64,000 nt of DNA from Bacilliculturomica massiliensis. GTDB taxonomy: Bacteria; Bacillota; Clostridia; Peptostreptococcales; Anaerovoracaceae. A program made the position numbers and the translations under genes. The stretch covers positions 1-64,000 of the forward strand of contig NZ_LR027598.1 of assembly GCF_900605495.1 (NCBI RefSeq). Direction: 5' to 3'. The stretch's first letter is position 1; each line of letters starts with the position of its first letter. Shown here piece after piece: positions 34,813 to 42,613 of the stretch. The notes below the pieces were generated by a model, which saw nothing but the letters and a program-made list of their open reading frames with translations, had not been told where the DNA came from and did no database searches.

Positions 34813-36015
34813 TCACAGATAGTATTCCAGCTGGCTGGTCAGCACGGCGATGCACAGCTGGGGATAGAAACCGGCGCTGTCCTTCTCCATGCCCATGAGT
34901 TCCCGGATCTTGCCGATGCGGTAGCGCACGGTATTTTCGTGCTGAAACAGAGCCGCCGCCGTCTGCTTGACGCTGCCGTCGTTCTGCACGTAGACCGCCG
35001 CCGTGTGGAACAGGTCTGCGGAATACTTTTCGTCGTACTGACGGATGGGTTCCACGATACTTTTGCAGTAATCGCTGAGCCAGTAGTCGTGCAGGTAGGG
35101 CAGTATGACCCGATAGAGACCGATCTCGCTGTAGAAGACGGTATGGCGGTTCTCCAGACGGCAGACGCTGCACGAAAACAGGCTCTGCTGTACGGCCTTA
35201 TCCAGGTAATGCAGCTGGGAGAAGCAGTCGCTGACGCCCATGTAGTATTCTTCCGGCAGCAGGCCCGTCTGGGTGAGGAAGGCGGTCAGGATCTGCCGGG
35301 GCGTTTGGGAAGCGTTTCTGATCTCCGGACGGGAATCGTCCAGGATCTCGGCGGCGCTTCCGGTGGTGAGCACGGCGATAAAGCCATTTTTGTAGCGAAA
35401 TACACTGTTTTCACTGCGAAAGTACTCCAGCCTGCGCAGGCGCTCCAGAGTCCGAAAGAGGACGCCCTCTTCCGCGTGGGAACCAGGACGGCAGAAGATG
35501 GCGCAGCAGCTTTCACGGAATACCGGATTGATGTCCAGCGCCAATTCCCGGACCAGCGAGCGGGAGAGCTCGTTTCCGATGAGATTGTCGACCTTCATCT
35601 CGATGAGCTGATCCCGGTCGATCAGACGCAGGGTATCGGTCACATCGGTGATAATATCCTCAAAATAAGCGTCGTGAGAAAACAGGAAAATGGAAAAATC
35701 TTTTTCCACCGCGTACTGCAGCAGGTCGGCGGGAAGCTCCTGATAATAAATATCTTTGATCCCCAGGAGCGATACGCCGTTGTCGATCAGCGTCTTTACT
35801 GCGGCAGACATCAGGTTGATATCGTCCTTGGCAAAGAGCAGACTGGAGAGTACAAAATCATTTTTGATGAACTCTCCCTGCATTTTATAGGAAATGAATT
35901 CATAGTCCAGTATTCCCATGCGGTCCACCTGATTTTGAAAACCGCTTTTTCCGGTGAGGATCTTCACGTTTTTCAGAGTGGGAAGCTTGTAGACTTCCGC
36001 GACTGTTATCGACAT
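34813..36015 (-). CDS. PucR-family transcriptional regulator
   Basis: 400 residues from the ATG at 36015 (GGGAG upstream). N-terminal purine-catabolism domain (ITVAEVYKLPTLKNVKILTG) and a C-terminal PucR HTH (AALFQHENTVRYRIGKIREL). The middle is a degenerate GGDEF-like/GAF region as in CdaR-type members. PucR proteins activate purine, ureide or amino-acid use genes. It is divergent from the nucleoside phosphorylase at 36519 and upstream of a DMT transporter, so nucleoside or purine control is the reasonable inference. Confidence 0.9.
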   Translation of the reverse strand: MSITVAEVYKLPTLKNVKILTGKSGFQNQVDRMGILDYEFISYKMQGEFIKNDFVLSSLLFAKDDINLMSAAVKTLIDNGVSLLGIKDIYYQELPADLLQYAVEKDFSIFLFSHDAYFEDIITDVTDTLRLIDRDQLIEMKVDNLIGNELSRSLVRELALDINPVFRESCCAIFCRPGSHAEEGVLFRTLERLRRLEYFRSENSVFRYKNGFIAVLTTGSAAEILDDSRPEIRNASQTPRQILTAFLTQTGLLPEEYYMGVSDCFSQLHYLDKAVQQSLFSCSVCRLENRHTVFYSEIGLYRVILPYLHDYWLSDYCKSIVEPIRQYDEKYSADLFHTAAVYVQNDGSVKQTAAALFQHENTVRYRIGKIRELMGMEKDSAGFYPQLCIAVLTSQLEYYL

Positions 36016-36183
36016 GATCTGGTCTCCCTGTCCGCCGGAAGTTCCGGCATGTGATCTGTATCGTCTCGGCCATATGGTATGTCGGGCATGGGCGGACACC
36101 GGCGGCGCCGGTTCGAAATGTACATCCGCTTACAAAGATTTACTTTTTTCCAACTATACTATACATCAATGTTTGTTGTAGGT

Positions 36184-36213
36184 TTTACAAAATTAAAAAC
36201 GATATTTTGTAAA
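36184..36213. promoter_or_regulatory. Perfect inverted repeat, candidate PucR operator
   Basis: TTTACAAAAT (36184-36193) and ATTTTGTAAA (36204-36213) are perfect 10-bp arms 10 bp apart in the AT-rich divergent region; further TTTACAA-like half sites occur at 36264-36271 and nearby. An autoregulatory site is plausible. Confidence 0.55.
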
Positions 36214-36292
36214 TTATACAATGCATAAAGAAGAATTACAAGAGATACGCAAAACGCCATAGATTTTACAAGGGGGGCGGGCCGTTGGTTTG

Positions 36293-36486
36293 TGGTATAA
36301 TAGCCGCAGAGCGGCTATTATACTGATTCTGTGCGCGGCGGACGCCATGCGCGGATTCTGTCCTGCCGGCCTGCGGCCGATCATGACAGAATAGCCGCAG
36401 AGCGGCTATTATACTGATTTTGTGCGCGGCGGACGCCATGCGCGGATCATACCGTGACGGCCTGCGGCCGATCATGATATAATATC
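36293..36486 (+). repeat. 91-bp palindromic repeat, two tandem copies (B1, B2) and a third start
   Basis: B1 begins at TGGTATAAT (36293-36301); the second copy begins 91 bp later near 36391, and the array ends with the first bases of a third unit (TGATATAAT, 36475-36483). Each copy has the TAATAGCCGC/GCGGCTATTA stem, the GCGCGG direct repeat and the CGGCC-TGC-GGCCG hairpin. The final TGATATAAT could serve as the promoter -10 of the gene at 36519. The rest of 36016-36518 is AT-rich divergent control DNA. Confidence 0.9.
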
Positions 36487-36518
36487 ATAAAAAAATAATG
36501 CGGGAGGTGTAGGGGGAA

Positions 36519-37283
36519 ATGGACTTTATACTTGGAGAATACGATGAAAACAGCGAAGCGATCTTGGAACCGTATATGGTGGCGCCGCCCATAGAAGGGT
36601 TTCCGGAGACGGCGATCACATGCTATTCGCAAAAATTGCTGAGAGCGATCATGGACGGCCGGGAGGAAGATGTGCTCTGTGTATTAAATACGGAGGAGGG
36701 AGGGACCCCGGTCTTCCGCATCCGGGAAAACGGCAGGGAATTTGCCCTCTATATGTCGCGGGTGGGAGCGCCGGCCTGCGCTATTCAGATGGAAGAGGTC
36801 ATTTCACGCGGCGCCCGCAAATTTGTGATGATGGGCTCCTGCGGCGTGCTGGACAGTTCGCTGGAAACGTGGAAGATCATCGTTCCCACCGCAGCCGTCC
36901 GGGACGAAGGCGTGAGCTATCACTATCTGCCCCCTGCAGAGGAGATAGAAATGCAGCCAGGATCCGTGGAACTGCTTTGCCGGGTGTTTGAGGAGTGGGG
37001 AGAAGAGTATGTCTGCGGAAAAGTGTGGACCACCGACGCCCTCTACCGGGAAACGCGGGCAAAGATGCAGCGGCGCAGAGAGCAGGGCTGCATCGCGGTG
37101 GACATGGAATGCGCATCCGCGCACGCGGTGGCGCAGTTTCGGGGGGTTAAGCTGGCTCAGTTTTTCTACGCGGAAGACAACCTGGCCGACGAGGTGTGGG
37201 ACGGCAGGGGATTGTCCGGCGGCGTTCACCGGGAAGCGGACCGTCTGTTTGGAGCGGCCGCGGCCTGTGCCGCAAGGCTTTAA
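36519..37283 (+). CDS. Nucleoside phosphorylase (uridine phosphorylase-like)
   Basis: 254 residues, family length for PNP_UDP_1. Conserved elements are VGAPACAIQMEEVISRGARK, the MGSCGVLDSSLE loop, KVWTTDALYRE and the VDMECASAHAVAQ motif whose Glu binds ribose. The enzyme would cleave nucleosides with phosphate to ribose 1-phosphate and base, in the cytoplasm. GGGAGGTG precedes the ATG. Upstream is the repeat array, and the divergent PucR gene is the likely regulator. Uridine versus purine specificity is not certain. Confidence 0.9.
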   Translation: MDFILGEYDENSEAILEPYMVAPPIEGFPETAITCYSQKLLRAIMDGREEDVLCVLNTEEGGTPVFRIRENGREFALYMSRVGAPACAIQMEEVISRGARKFVMMGSCGVLDSSLETWKIIVPTAAVRDEGVSYHYLPPAEEIEMQPGSVELLCRVFEEWGEEYVCGKVWTTDALYRETRAKMQRRREQGCIAVDMECASAHAVAQFRGVKLAQFFYAEDNLADEVWDGRGLSGGVHREADRLFGAAAACAARL

Positions 37284-37464
37284 CGGGAGTGGGAGAGGGT
37301 GTAAGCACGCGTTGCTTCCACCCCTTTCCCTGTAATAGGCGTCCGTCATTCCTCTTTTCGTAATGACTTATAAACAACACGATCCTCACGTGAGCGGGCA
37401 GTCTTTATCCCCTGTTTGATACCATTTCATTCTGCTTGGGTTTTCTTCTATGATGCATTGTTTA

Positions 37465-37788
37465 CTATCTTATTCGTTCCCAATGTCCATTTTCGAAATC
37501 TATAAATTTCCAACGCGACGCGCCTCCAAGCGCTCCTGCTGCCTTTTTCCTGTTGTATTTATCTGAGGGATCAAGGAATTCAAGTTTTCTCATAGCATTT
37601 GCAACCGTTTCTTTTTGGCCTTGATGTGTAAATACCTTTTCGATCATTTGATATACCTTCCTTTTTTCTTCTTTTGCGCCGTCAACAAACCTAAAAAAGT
37701 GAGCAAAAAACAAAAGAGCGAGTTCATCATCGACGGCACAGCCGTTCATTTTATCATTGACATGGACGGTTGGCTCAGTTCTTCCCAT
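37465..37788 (-). CDS. Small hypothetical protein or gene remnant
   Basis: A 107-codon frame in an AT-richer stretch. The centre (EEKRKVYQMIEKVFTHQGQK to LDPSDKYNRKKAAGALGG) looks like real protein, with helix-forming and basic segments, but I know no family and see no ribosome site at the first ATG. It may start further in, or be the remaining end of a larger gene. The stretch 37284-37464 before it holds nothing I recognise. Confidence 0.35.
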   Translation of the reverse strand: MGRTEPTVHVNDKMNGCAVDDELALLFFAHFFRFVDGAKEEKRKVYQMIEKVFTHQGQKETVANAMRKLEFLDPSDKYNRKKAAGALGGASRWKFIDFENGHWERIR

Positions 37789-37826
37789 GGCGCGGTGCGC
37801 TTATAATCAGCCCCATAAATGGGAAG

Positions 37827-38471
37827 TTAAAGCATCGTCCAATCAGAACGATCCAGCATCCGGCTTGTCACGGATTCGTTTAACTGTTCATCAAATATGG
37901 TCTGGCTAACTTCATTTCCATCAATTTCGTAATACGGACAGGGAGCGGGACTATTTTCGGGAAACAATTCATCCCGGGCAAATAGAAAGGCGATATCCTC
38001 TTTTTTTCCGCCCTCTTTATACCGAAAAATAGTATAGGAGCGGGTGCCGCAATAATCATATTGCCGCACCATGGTACTATCAATCAGAGGATAATCCCGG
38101 CAGGTCATTTCCACCGCGTCGCTGTTCCAACAGAAAATTCTGCCATTCTCAAAATGAAATACAGCATTATAACTGCATGGATCATCCGCCATTTGAACAA
38201 GCAGCTCCGCGGTGCCGTCGCCGTCTAAATCCAAGTAGGTATACTCCATGCCAGACTGAAATTCAGGTATCCACATTTCCGATTGTGCATCGTCCATAAG
38301 CGTTCTGTCTCCGGAAAGCAGTGATGAATAGGCGGCCAGAGCCGTTTCCTCCGAATGTGCATCTTTCAAAAATGATGAAGGATCTAAAACATCTTTATTA
38401 TCGCAGCCGGGTAAAATCAACAAGCATAAGACCGCCAGTATCTTGAACGCGTTCATATCAAACTTTCGCAT
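37827..38471 (-). CDS. Putative lipoprotein
   Basis: 214 residues. A signal peptide with lipobox LLILPGC (about residues 17-23) predicts diacylglyceryl attachment to Cys23. The body has a DLDGDGTAELLVQM element like the FG-GAP/VCBS-type Asp-rich loops found in surface lipoproteins, and no other motif. It starts six bases after the glyoxalase gene on the same strand. Composition is AT-richer than the core genome. Confidence 0.75.
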   Translation of the reverse strand: MRKFDMNAFKILAVLCLLILPGCDNKDVLDPSSFLKDAHSEETALAAYSSLLSGDRTLMDDAQSEMWIPEFQSGMEYTYLDLDGDGTAELLVQMADDPCSYNAVFHFENGRIFCWNSDAVEMTCRDYPLIDSTMVRQYDYCGTRSYTIFRYKEGGKKEDIAFLFARDELFPENSPAPCPYYEIDGNEVSQTIFDEQLNESVTSRMLDRSDWTML

Positions 38472-38477
38472 TTCGTT

Positions 38478-38936
38478 TTATCGCATACACGCATGTACGA
38501 ATTTTACAGGTGCATCCATACGTTTTGCAACTTGCTCCGGCGTCATTCCGCTGTCTAAGAAACGTTTGCAGACCGCTTTGATGTTTTCCCCAACTTCGAT
38601 GATATGCTTATCAGGGTCGTAAAAACGTACTGCGCGCTGCCCCCAGGAATGTTCCTTGACAGGGTGTACATATTCGACATCGCATTGTTTCAGCCTGTCT
38701 GCAAATTTGTCGAAATCATCTTCCTCAAAATACAGCTCAAAATTATTGCCGCCAAATGCGATCTCATCCGTACCGATAAACTCTTTGTATGTTTCCATCG
38801 TCTGCAGAGCCAGACCGCCGGTCAACGTTTTATTCGCGCCAAAATCCGTAATGACATGGAGTCCAAATACTTTCTTATAAAACTCAACCGACCTGTCTAT
38901 ATCCGTTACTATTAACATGGGATTTTTCAGTTTCAT
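38478..38936 (-). CDS. VOC/glyoxalase-superfamily protein with C-terminal helix
   Basis: 152 residues from the ATG at 38936, eight bases after GGAGG. The first 115 residues have the VOC pattern (MLIVTDIDRSVEFYKKVFGL, FYDPDKHIIEVGE). A C-terminal extension SGMTPEQVAKRMDAPVKFVH resembles an HTH-type helix pair, unusual for a plain glyoxalase; bleomycin-resistance-like or enzyme roles are possible. It is the first gene of a pair with the lipoprotein. Confidence 0.82.
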   Translation of the reverse strand: MKLKNPMLIVTDIDRSVEFYKKVFGLHVITDFGANKTLTGGLALQTMETYKEFIGTDEIAFGGNNFELYFEEDDFDKFADRLKQCDVEYVHPVKEHSWGQRAVRFYDPDKHIIEVGENIKAVCKRFLDSGMTPEQVAKRMDAPVKFVHACMR

Positions 38937-39135
38937 CTTCGCCGCCTCCATAAATTTCCGCTCAATCGTGCTGATATCATGTAAATTTCCTGCCGGCCAT
39001 TTCTCGCAGGCATTGTTCAGACCGCTTTCATGATATCACAGAGCGGCAGATACCGCTACAAAACAATGAATGAGCATTTTGTTCTTTTTGATGGCTGTGG
39101 CAAAACTGGAGAAAAAATATTTTTGAAACAGACCC

Positions 39136-39190
39136 TTGACAGAGAAAACAGCTCGGAATATACTAAACTAGTAAATTTACTAATTTACTA
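39136..39190 (+). promoter_or_regulatory. Strong promoter with palindromic operator before DUF6530 gene
   Basis: TTGACA (39136-39141), 17 bp, TATACT (39159-39164), then the perfect 14-bp palindrome TAGTAAATTTACTA (39169-39182) and a further half site TTTACTA (39184-39190). The palindrome covers the expected start site, as in repressor-controlled genes; no matching repressor gene is adjacent. Confidence 0.75.
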
Positions 39191-39216
39191 AATAAAAATG
39201 AAAGCAGGAAATTGAA

Positions 39217-39714
39217 ATGAAGATACCAACAACGCTGAAACATAAACCTGTTATCGTCGTTGAGAACTATGGAAACATCGATGGGAGGAAGGCCTACGAC
39301 ACCGACGCCCAGGGACTTTCGCTGGGGCTCGCCCAGTGGAACGACAGAGGCAAGGTGGACATATCCGCAAAGGTATGGCGCTATACGGGTGAAAAGTGGT
39401 CCCGGCAGTCGGAGGAACTTCCCGTTCATCGGGTCATCGATCTGGCTATTCTGGTTTGCAGAGCGCGGCAGTACTTCGCCGACGCTTATCGATACCCGAA
39501 GCTGTACGATGAATCGGAGCCCCGGATCGACAGGATCGCGCTTCAGGGCGACGCCATGACGGTGGAGGTCTGCACGGACAACGAGATGATCGACGAGGAT
39601 ATCAAATTGTTTTCGGACGCGCTGGCCCGCGACGACGAGCTGCTGGCCGAACGGCTCCACCGGCTGGCCAACATGCTCAACGAGATGGGATACGGGTACG
39701 GAACGAAAAAGTGA
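39217..39714 (+). CDS. DUF6530-type protein
   Basis: 165 residues. LKHKPVIVVENYGNIDGRKAYDTDAQG and LSLGLAQWNDRGKVDISAKVW-like segments, plus LPVHRVIDLAILVCRARQYF, match a conserved protein of Firmicutes that I recall as DUF6530; the role is unknown. No signal or membrane segment. It is the first gene of a two-gene unit with the GIY-YIG protein under the strong promoter upstream. Confidence 0.7.
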   Translation: MKIPTTLKHKPVIVVENYGNIDGRKAYDTDAQGLSLGLAQWNDRGKVDISAKVWRYTGEKWSRQSEELPVHRVIDLAILVCRARQYFADAYRYPKLYDESEPRIDRIALQGDAMTVEVCTDNEMIDEDIKLFSDALARDDELLAERLHRLANMLNEMGYGYGTKK

Positions 39715-39760
39715 CAGGCATCCGGGGGGAGGTCTGTCGGAAGAGAAAGAGGGGTAAGAA

Positions 39761-40117
39761 ATGGATAAGGAACAGCGCAGACAGGCGGCTGCGGAGTATA
39801 AAATGAAGCAGGTCACCGGCGGCGTGTACATCGTGAGGAACCGGGAGACCGGCAGCTTTTTTCTCAAAGGCGACTCCAACCTGGAGGGATCCCGCAATCG
39901 TTTTGAGTTTGCAAAGAAGACCAGCTGTATGTATTTACAGCTGAAACGGGAGTGGGAGCAATACGGACCGGAGGCCTTTGAATTTGCCGTGCTGGAAGAG
40001 ACCAAGCAGAAAGAGACGGAGAGCCCGGGAGCCTTTCGGGACCGCCTGAAGAAGATGGAGGAACTGTGGCGGGAAAAACTCAGTCAGTCGGGGGAAGATG
40101 GAGATTCAGATCAATAA
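39761..40117 (+). CDS. GIY-YIG nuclease-like protein
   Basis: 118 residues. GGVYIVRNRETGSFFLKGD supplies the GIY half of the motif; the YIG half is replaced (FFLKG), as in a branch of small clostridial GIY-YIG proteins of unknown role, and RNRFEFAKKTSC supplies the conserved Arg region. Catalysis is uncertain. The C-terminus is helical and charged. It is 46 bases after the DUF6530 gene, with a GAAAGAGG site. Confidence 0.75.
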   Translation: MDKEQRRQAAAEYKMKQVTGGVYIVRNRETGSFFLKGDSNLEGSRNRFEFAKKTSCMYLQLKREWEQYGPEAFEFAVLEETKQKETESPGAFRDRLKKMEELWREKLSQSGEDGDSDQ

Positions 40118-40164
40118 CAGACAAAAGAGACCGCGGGGCTCCAATCTGCCCTGCGGCCGCTTTC

Positions 40165-40299
40165 AAAAAAGTTACCTTGTGAAAGCGAGCCCGACGGGCG
40201 AATAAGTTTTCGAAGGAAACTTTTTTATTATGCAGGAAATGTGGCGAAGACAAGCGTGAGCCCTCGGCGCGAATTATATCTCCGAAGGAACCTTCTTTT
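40165..40299. repeat. Two diverged copies of a hairpin element
   Basis: Copy 1 (40165-40226) is an imperfect long palindrome: AAAAAAGTTACCTT at one end, AAGGAAACTTTTTT at the other, GCCC-GAC-GGGC inside. Copy 2 (about 40246-40299) shares AAGCG-GAGCCC, a GGCG(C)GAAT step and CCGAAGGAA followed by a pyrimidine tail. It may be a dispersed repeat or a tandem structured RNA; no downstream plus-strand gene is close. Confidence 0.55.
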
Positions 40300-40770
40300 C
40301 TGTAAAGATGATATTGTGAAGCTTTATGGCTCCTGTATAAAAACACTGAAAAACACGGAGACACACGGAGACCAATGCCGGTAACTATTCTGATGCGCGG
40401 CCGGACAACTCCTGAAAGCAGAGAGATGGGTGAGCCGGCGGACGCGGACGGCCTAAAAGGAAAATGAGTGGGCCGTTTCCATGATTTTTTCTTTTTGCCG
40501 GCAAAAGCAGCACAAAAACGAAAAGAAAATGGAATGAGCGATCTTTTTTATAAAAATATGGAAATTATTTTTCGTTTTTACCACGAATTCGCGATCAAAA
40601 AGAAAAAAGCGACATAAATCGACAAGACAAACGATCGAAATGCCTGTTATGTCCGCTGTTTTTTTCTATTTTGGGTGTAAATAGAGGGCAAAAAGAAAAA
40701 ATGGATCCTTCGTTCACACTTTTGTTTTCTTAATCCTGCGCTGATCCATGGGCAGAGGGAGCGGCTGCTC
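40300..40770. other. AT-rich intergenic region with one terminator
   Basis: No gene is supported. The only clear structure is a stem pairing 40608-40617 with 40647-40657 (one bulge) followed by seven T; it could stop plus-strand transcription from 39217-40117. A CGGCC...GGCCG pair near 40449-40475 is weaker. Confidence 0.5.
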
Positions 40771-41121
40771 CTACGATCTTGAACTGATGTGTTGGATGCT
40801 GGCATAAACTCGATCGATCAGATCGGTGATCTCTTTCCACTGTGTTTCATCAGCGCTTAAATAATAGTAGTTTTTCGTACCTTCACGGCGCATGGCAACG
40901 ATGCCGGCGTTTTTTAATATTTGAAGGTGGTGAGAGACCGACGGCCTTGTGAGATGTGTTTTATGAGCGATTTCTCCTACGCGAATACCGGTCAAGTCGC
41001 TTTCCAACAACGCGAGCAGGATCAGTTGTCTTGTTTCGTCGCCTATAGCGGTAAAAGCGTTTTGACATTCCCGAAAACCTTTAATGATCTGTTTTAAATT
41101 GTCTTCGCATTCTCTGTCCAT
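40771..41121 (-). CDS. ArsR-family HTH regulator
   Basis: 116 residues with a winged HTH (VGEIAHKTHLTRPSVSHHLQ, then ILKNAGIVAMRREGTKNYYY). No clear metal-binding Cys pair is present in the recognition helix region, so the signal is not obviously a metal. It is the second gene after the nitroreductase, 11 bases downstream, and probably controls that unit. Confidence 0.9.
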   Translation of the reverse strand: MDRECEDNLKQIIKGFRECQNAFTAIGDETRQLILLALLESDLTGIRVGEIAHKTHLTRPSVSHHLQILKNAGIVAMRREGTKNYYYLSADETQWKEITDLIDRVYASIQHISSRS

Positions 41122-41132
41122 TCTGAGATCTC

Positions 41133-41906
41133 CTACATATATCGCACGTCTAATTCTTTATGCGGTGTGGATCGTAAAAATTTCACGTTGGGATAGCCGA
41201 GCACCAACGTCATAGCGACTTTTTTTCCTTTAGGAACAGCGATCGCTTTTTTTATTTTTCGTGAAGCATTGGCCGCCGACGTGAAGAACCCGCTATATAA
41301 TACCCCTAAACCGTGCGCTTCCGCAACAAATTCCATATTCTGTGCGGCAAGAATACCGTTTACCCTGTCTTTTGCCAGGATGACGATTACGGCGGGAGCT
41401 TTGAAAAAGAAGAAATGTTTATCTATCTTATTGTTCTTCGCCATAGGACTGAACAAGTCTGCCAGAGGCTTTATTTTTTTGAATAGATCGACCGCCATTT
41501 TCTCAATACGGTCTTTTTCTCTGTCCAGTACGACAAATGATACATCCTGCATATTTTTTGCCGTATGCGTGAATCTGCCCGCCTCTAAAATCTGTTGGAT
41601 GATTTCCTTTGGGATCTCTGTTTCCTGAAAACTGCGGATGCTCCTGCGAAAACGGATCGCATTTAAAACGCTGTCGGGATCAAGGCGCGGATCCTCTGTT
41701 TTTTCAATTTGGCCGCTTCCGCCGCCGGACACTGAAATTGCTTTTTTCGGGCAAACTGCGGAACATTGCCCGCACATGATACAGCGGTCCATTACAGTGG
41801 CCGCCGTTTCGTTATCTATTCTTATATTATGTGCGGCGCAGACCTTGCCGCACAGGCCGCATCCGACGCATTTCTCTGTATCGATGATTATCCCGTTATG
41901 TTTCAT
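41133..41906 (-). CDS. Nitroreductase-family protein with N-terminal 2[4Fe-4S] ferredoxin domain
   Basis: 257 residues. Two ferredoxin Cys motifs (CVGCGLCGKVC and CIMCGQCSAVCP) in the first 55 residues lead to an FMN nitroreductase domain (RRSIRSFQETEIPKEIIQQI). Such fusions in anaerobes pass electrons from ferredoxin to FMN and reduce nitro- or quinone-type compounds; the physiological substrate is unknown. Transcription is from the promoter at 41941-41969. Confidence 0.9.
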   Translation of the reverse strand: MKHNGIIIDTEKCVGCGLCGKVCAAHNIRIDNETAATVMDRCIMCGQCSAVCPKKAISVSGGGSGQIEKTEDPRLDPDSVLNAIRFRRSIRSFQETEIPKEIIQQILEAGRFTHTAKNMQDVSFVVLDREKDRIEKMAVDLFKKIKPLADLFSPMAKNNKIDKHFFFFKAPAVIVILAKDRVNGILAAQNMEFVAEAHGLGVLYSGFFTSAANASRKIKKAIAVPKGKKVAMTLVLGYPNVKFLRSTPHKELDVRYM

Positions 41907-41940
41907 ATTCTTATACCCCTTTCGTTAAAGTTCTTTGACC

Positions 41941-41973
41941 ATTATACGGAACACGCGGTCAGAAAACAATATT
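41941..41973 (-). promoter_or_regulatory. Promoter of the nitroreductase unit with AAACAATATT motif
   Basis: On the minus strand TTGTTT (plus 41964-41969), 17 bp, TATAAT (plus 41941-41946). AAACAATATT (41964-41973) overlaps the -35 box and recurs twice in the padR promoter. Confidence 0.7.
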
Positions 41974-42059
41974 GGTAAAGAGATTCGTTACCATAAAACT
42001 GACGGATGGATATTGTGCGGGCGTCGGGCAGTGATCAGGAATAAAAAATAGATTTTTAG

Positions 42060-42112
42060 TTGACAAACAATATTATATGAAATATAGTATTGATATCGAA
42101 ACAATATTGTTT
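42060..42112 (+). promoter_or_regulatory. padR promoter with paired operators
   Basis: TTGACA (42060-42065), 17 bp, TATAGT (42083-42088). AAACAATATT occurs at 42065-42074 inside the spacer and again within the perfect palindrome AAACAATATTGTTT at 42099-42112, just after the start site. The position suits autorepression by PadR. Confidence 0.75.
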
Positions 42113-42178
42113 ATGATGATAAAAACAAAAGGGACAGTGGGATCGTAAGATCAGAGTTGGAAGAAAGGGGGAAACAGG

Positions 42179-42613
42179 ATGGCATTTCAGGTTGGTTCTG
42201 CGTTTCTGGATGCCTGCGTGCTGGCCGTGTTGGCGAGAGAAGATACGTACGGGTATGTGCTGACACAGAAAATGCGCCAGGTGGTGGATATTTCGGAATC
42301 TACTCTGTATCCGGTGCTGCGGAGACTGCAAAAGAGCGGTTATCTGAGCACGTATGACAGCCCGTTTCAGGGGCGGAACAGACGATATTATCGGATCACG
42401 GAAGAGGGAATGAAAAAATTTGAGGCGTATCGGGAAGAATGGATCTGGCACAAAACAAAGGTGGATGAGCTGATGTTCGGCGGGCAGGAAGTGCAGGAAG
42501 AAAGTTCCAGAAAGGGATCCAGGGAGACCGAGAAGGACGCCGGGACCGTCCAGGGGGAACAGCCGGCGTCCGGCGAAGGGAATAATGAGTTGGGGGGAGG
42601 GAGCGAAGAATGA
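42179..42613 (+). CDS. PadR-family transcriptional regulator
   Basis: 144 residues. The PadR wHTH is clear (LAREDTYGYVLTQKMRQVVD, then ESTLYPVLRRLQKSGYL and RRYYRITEEGMKKFE). A Glu/Gly-rich tail of about 40 residues follows. It overlaps the DUF1700 gene by four bases. PadR-DUF1700-DUF4097 is a recurring cassette thought to respond to envelope or drug stress, with PadR as autorepressor. Confidence 0.93.
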   Translation: MAFQVGSAFLDACVLAVLAREDTYGYVLTQKMRQVVDISESTLYPVLRRLQKSGYLSTYDSPFQGRNRRYYRITEEGMKKFEAYREEWIWHKTKVDELMFGGQEVQEESSRKGSRETEKDAGTVQGEQPASGEGNNELGGGSEE

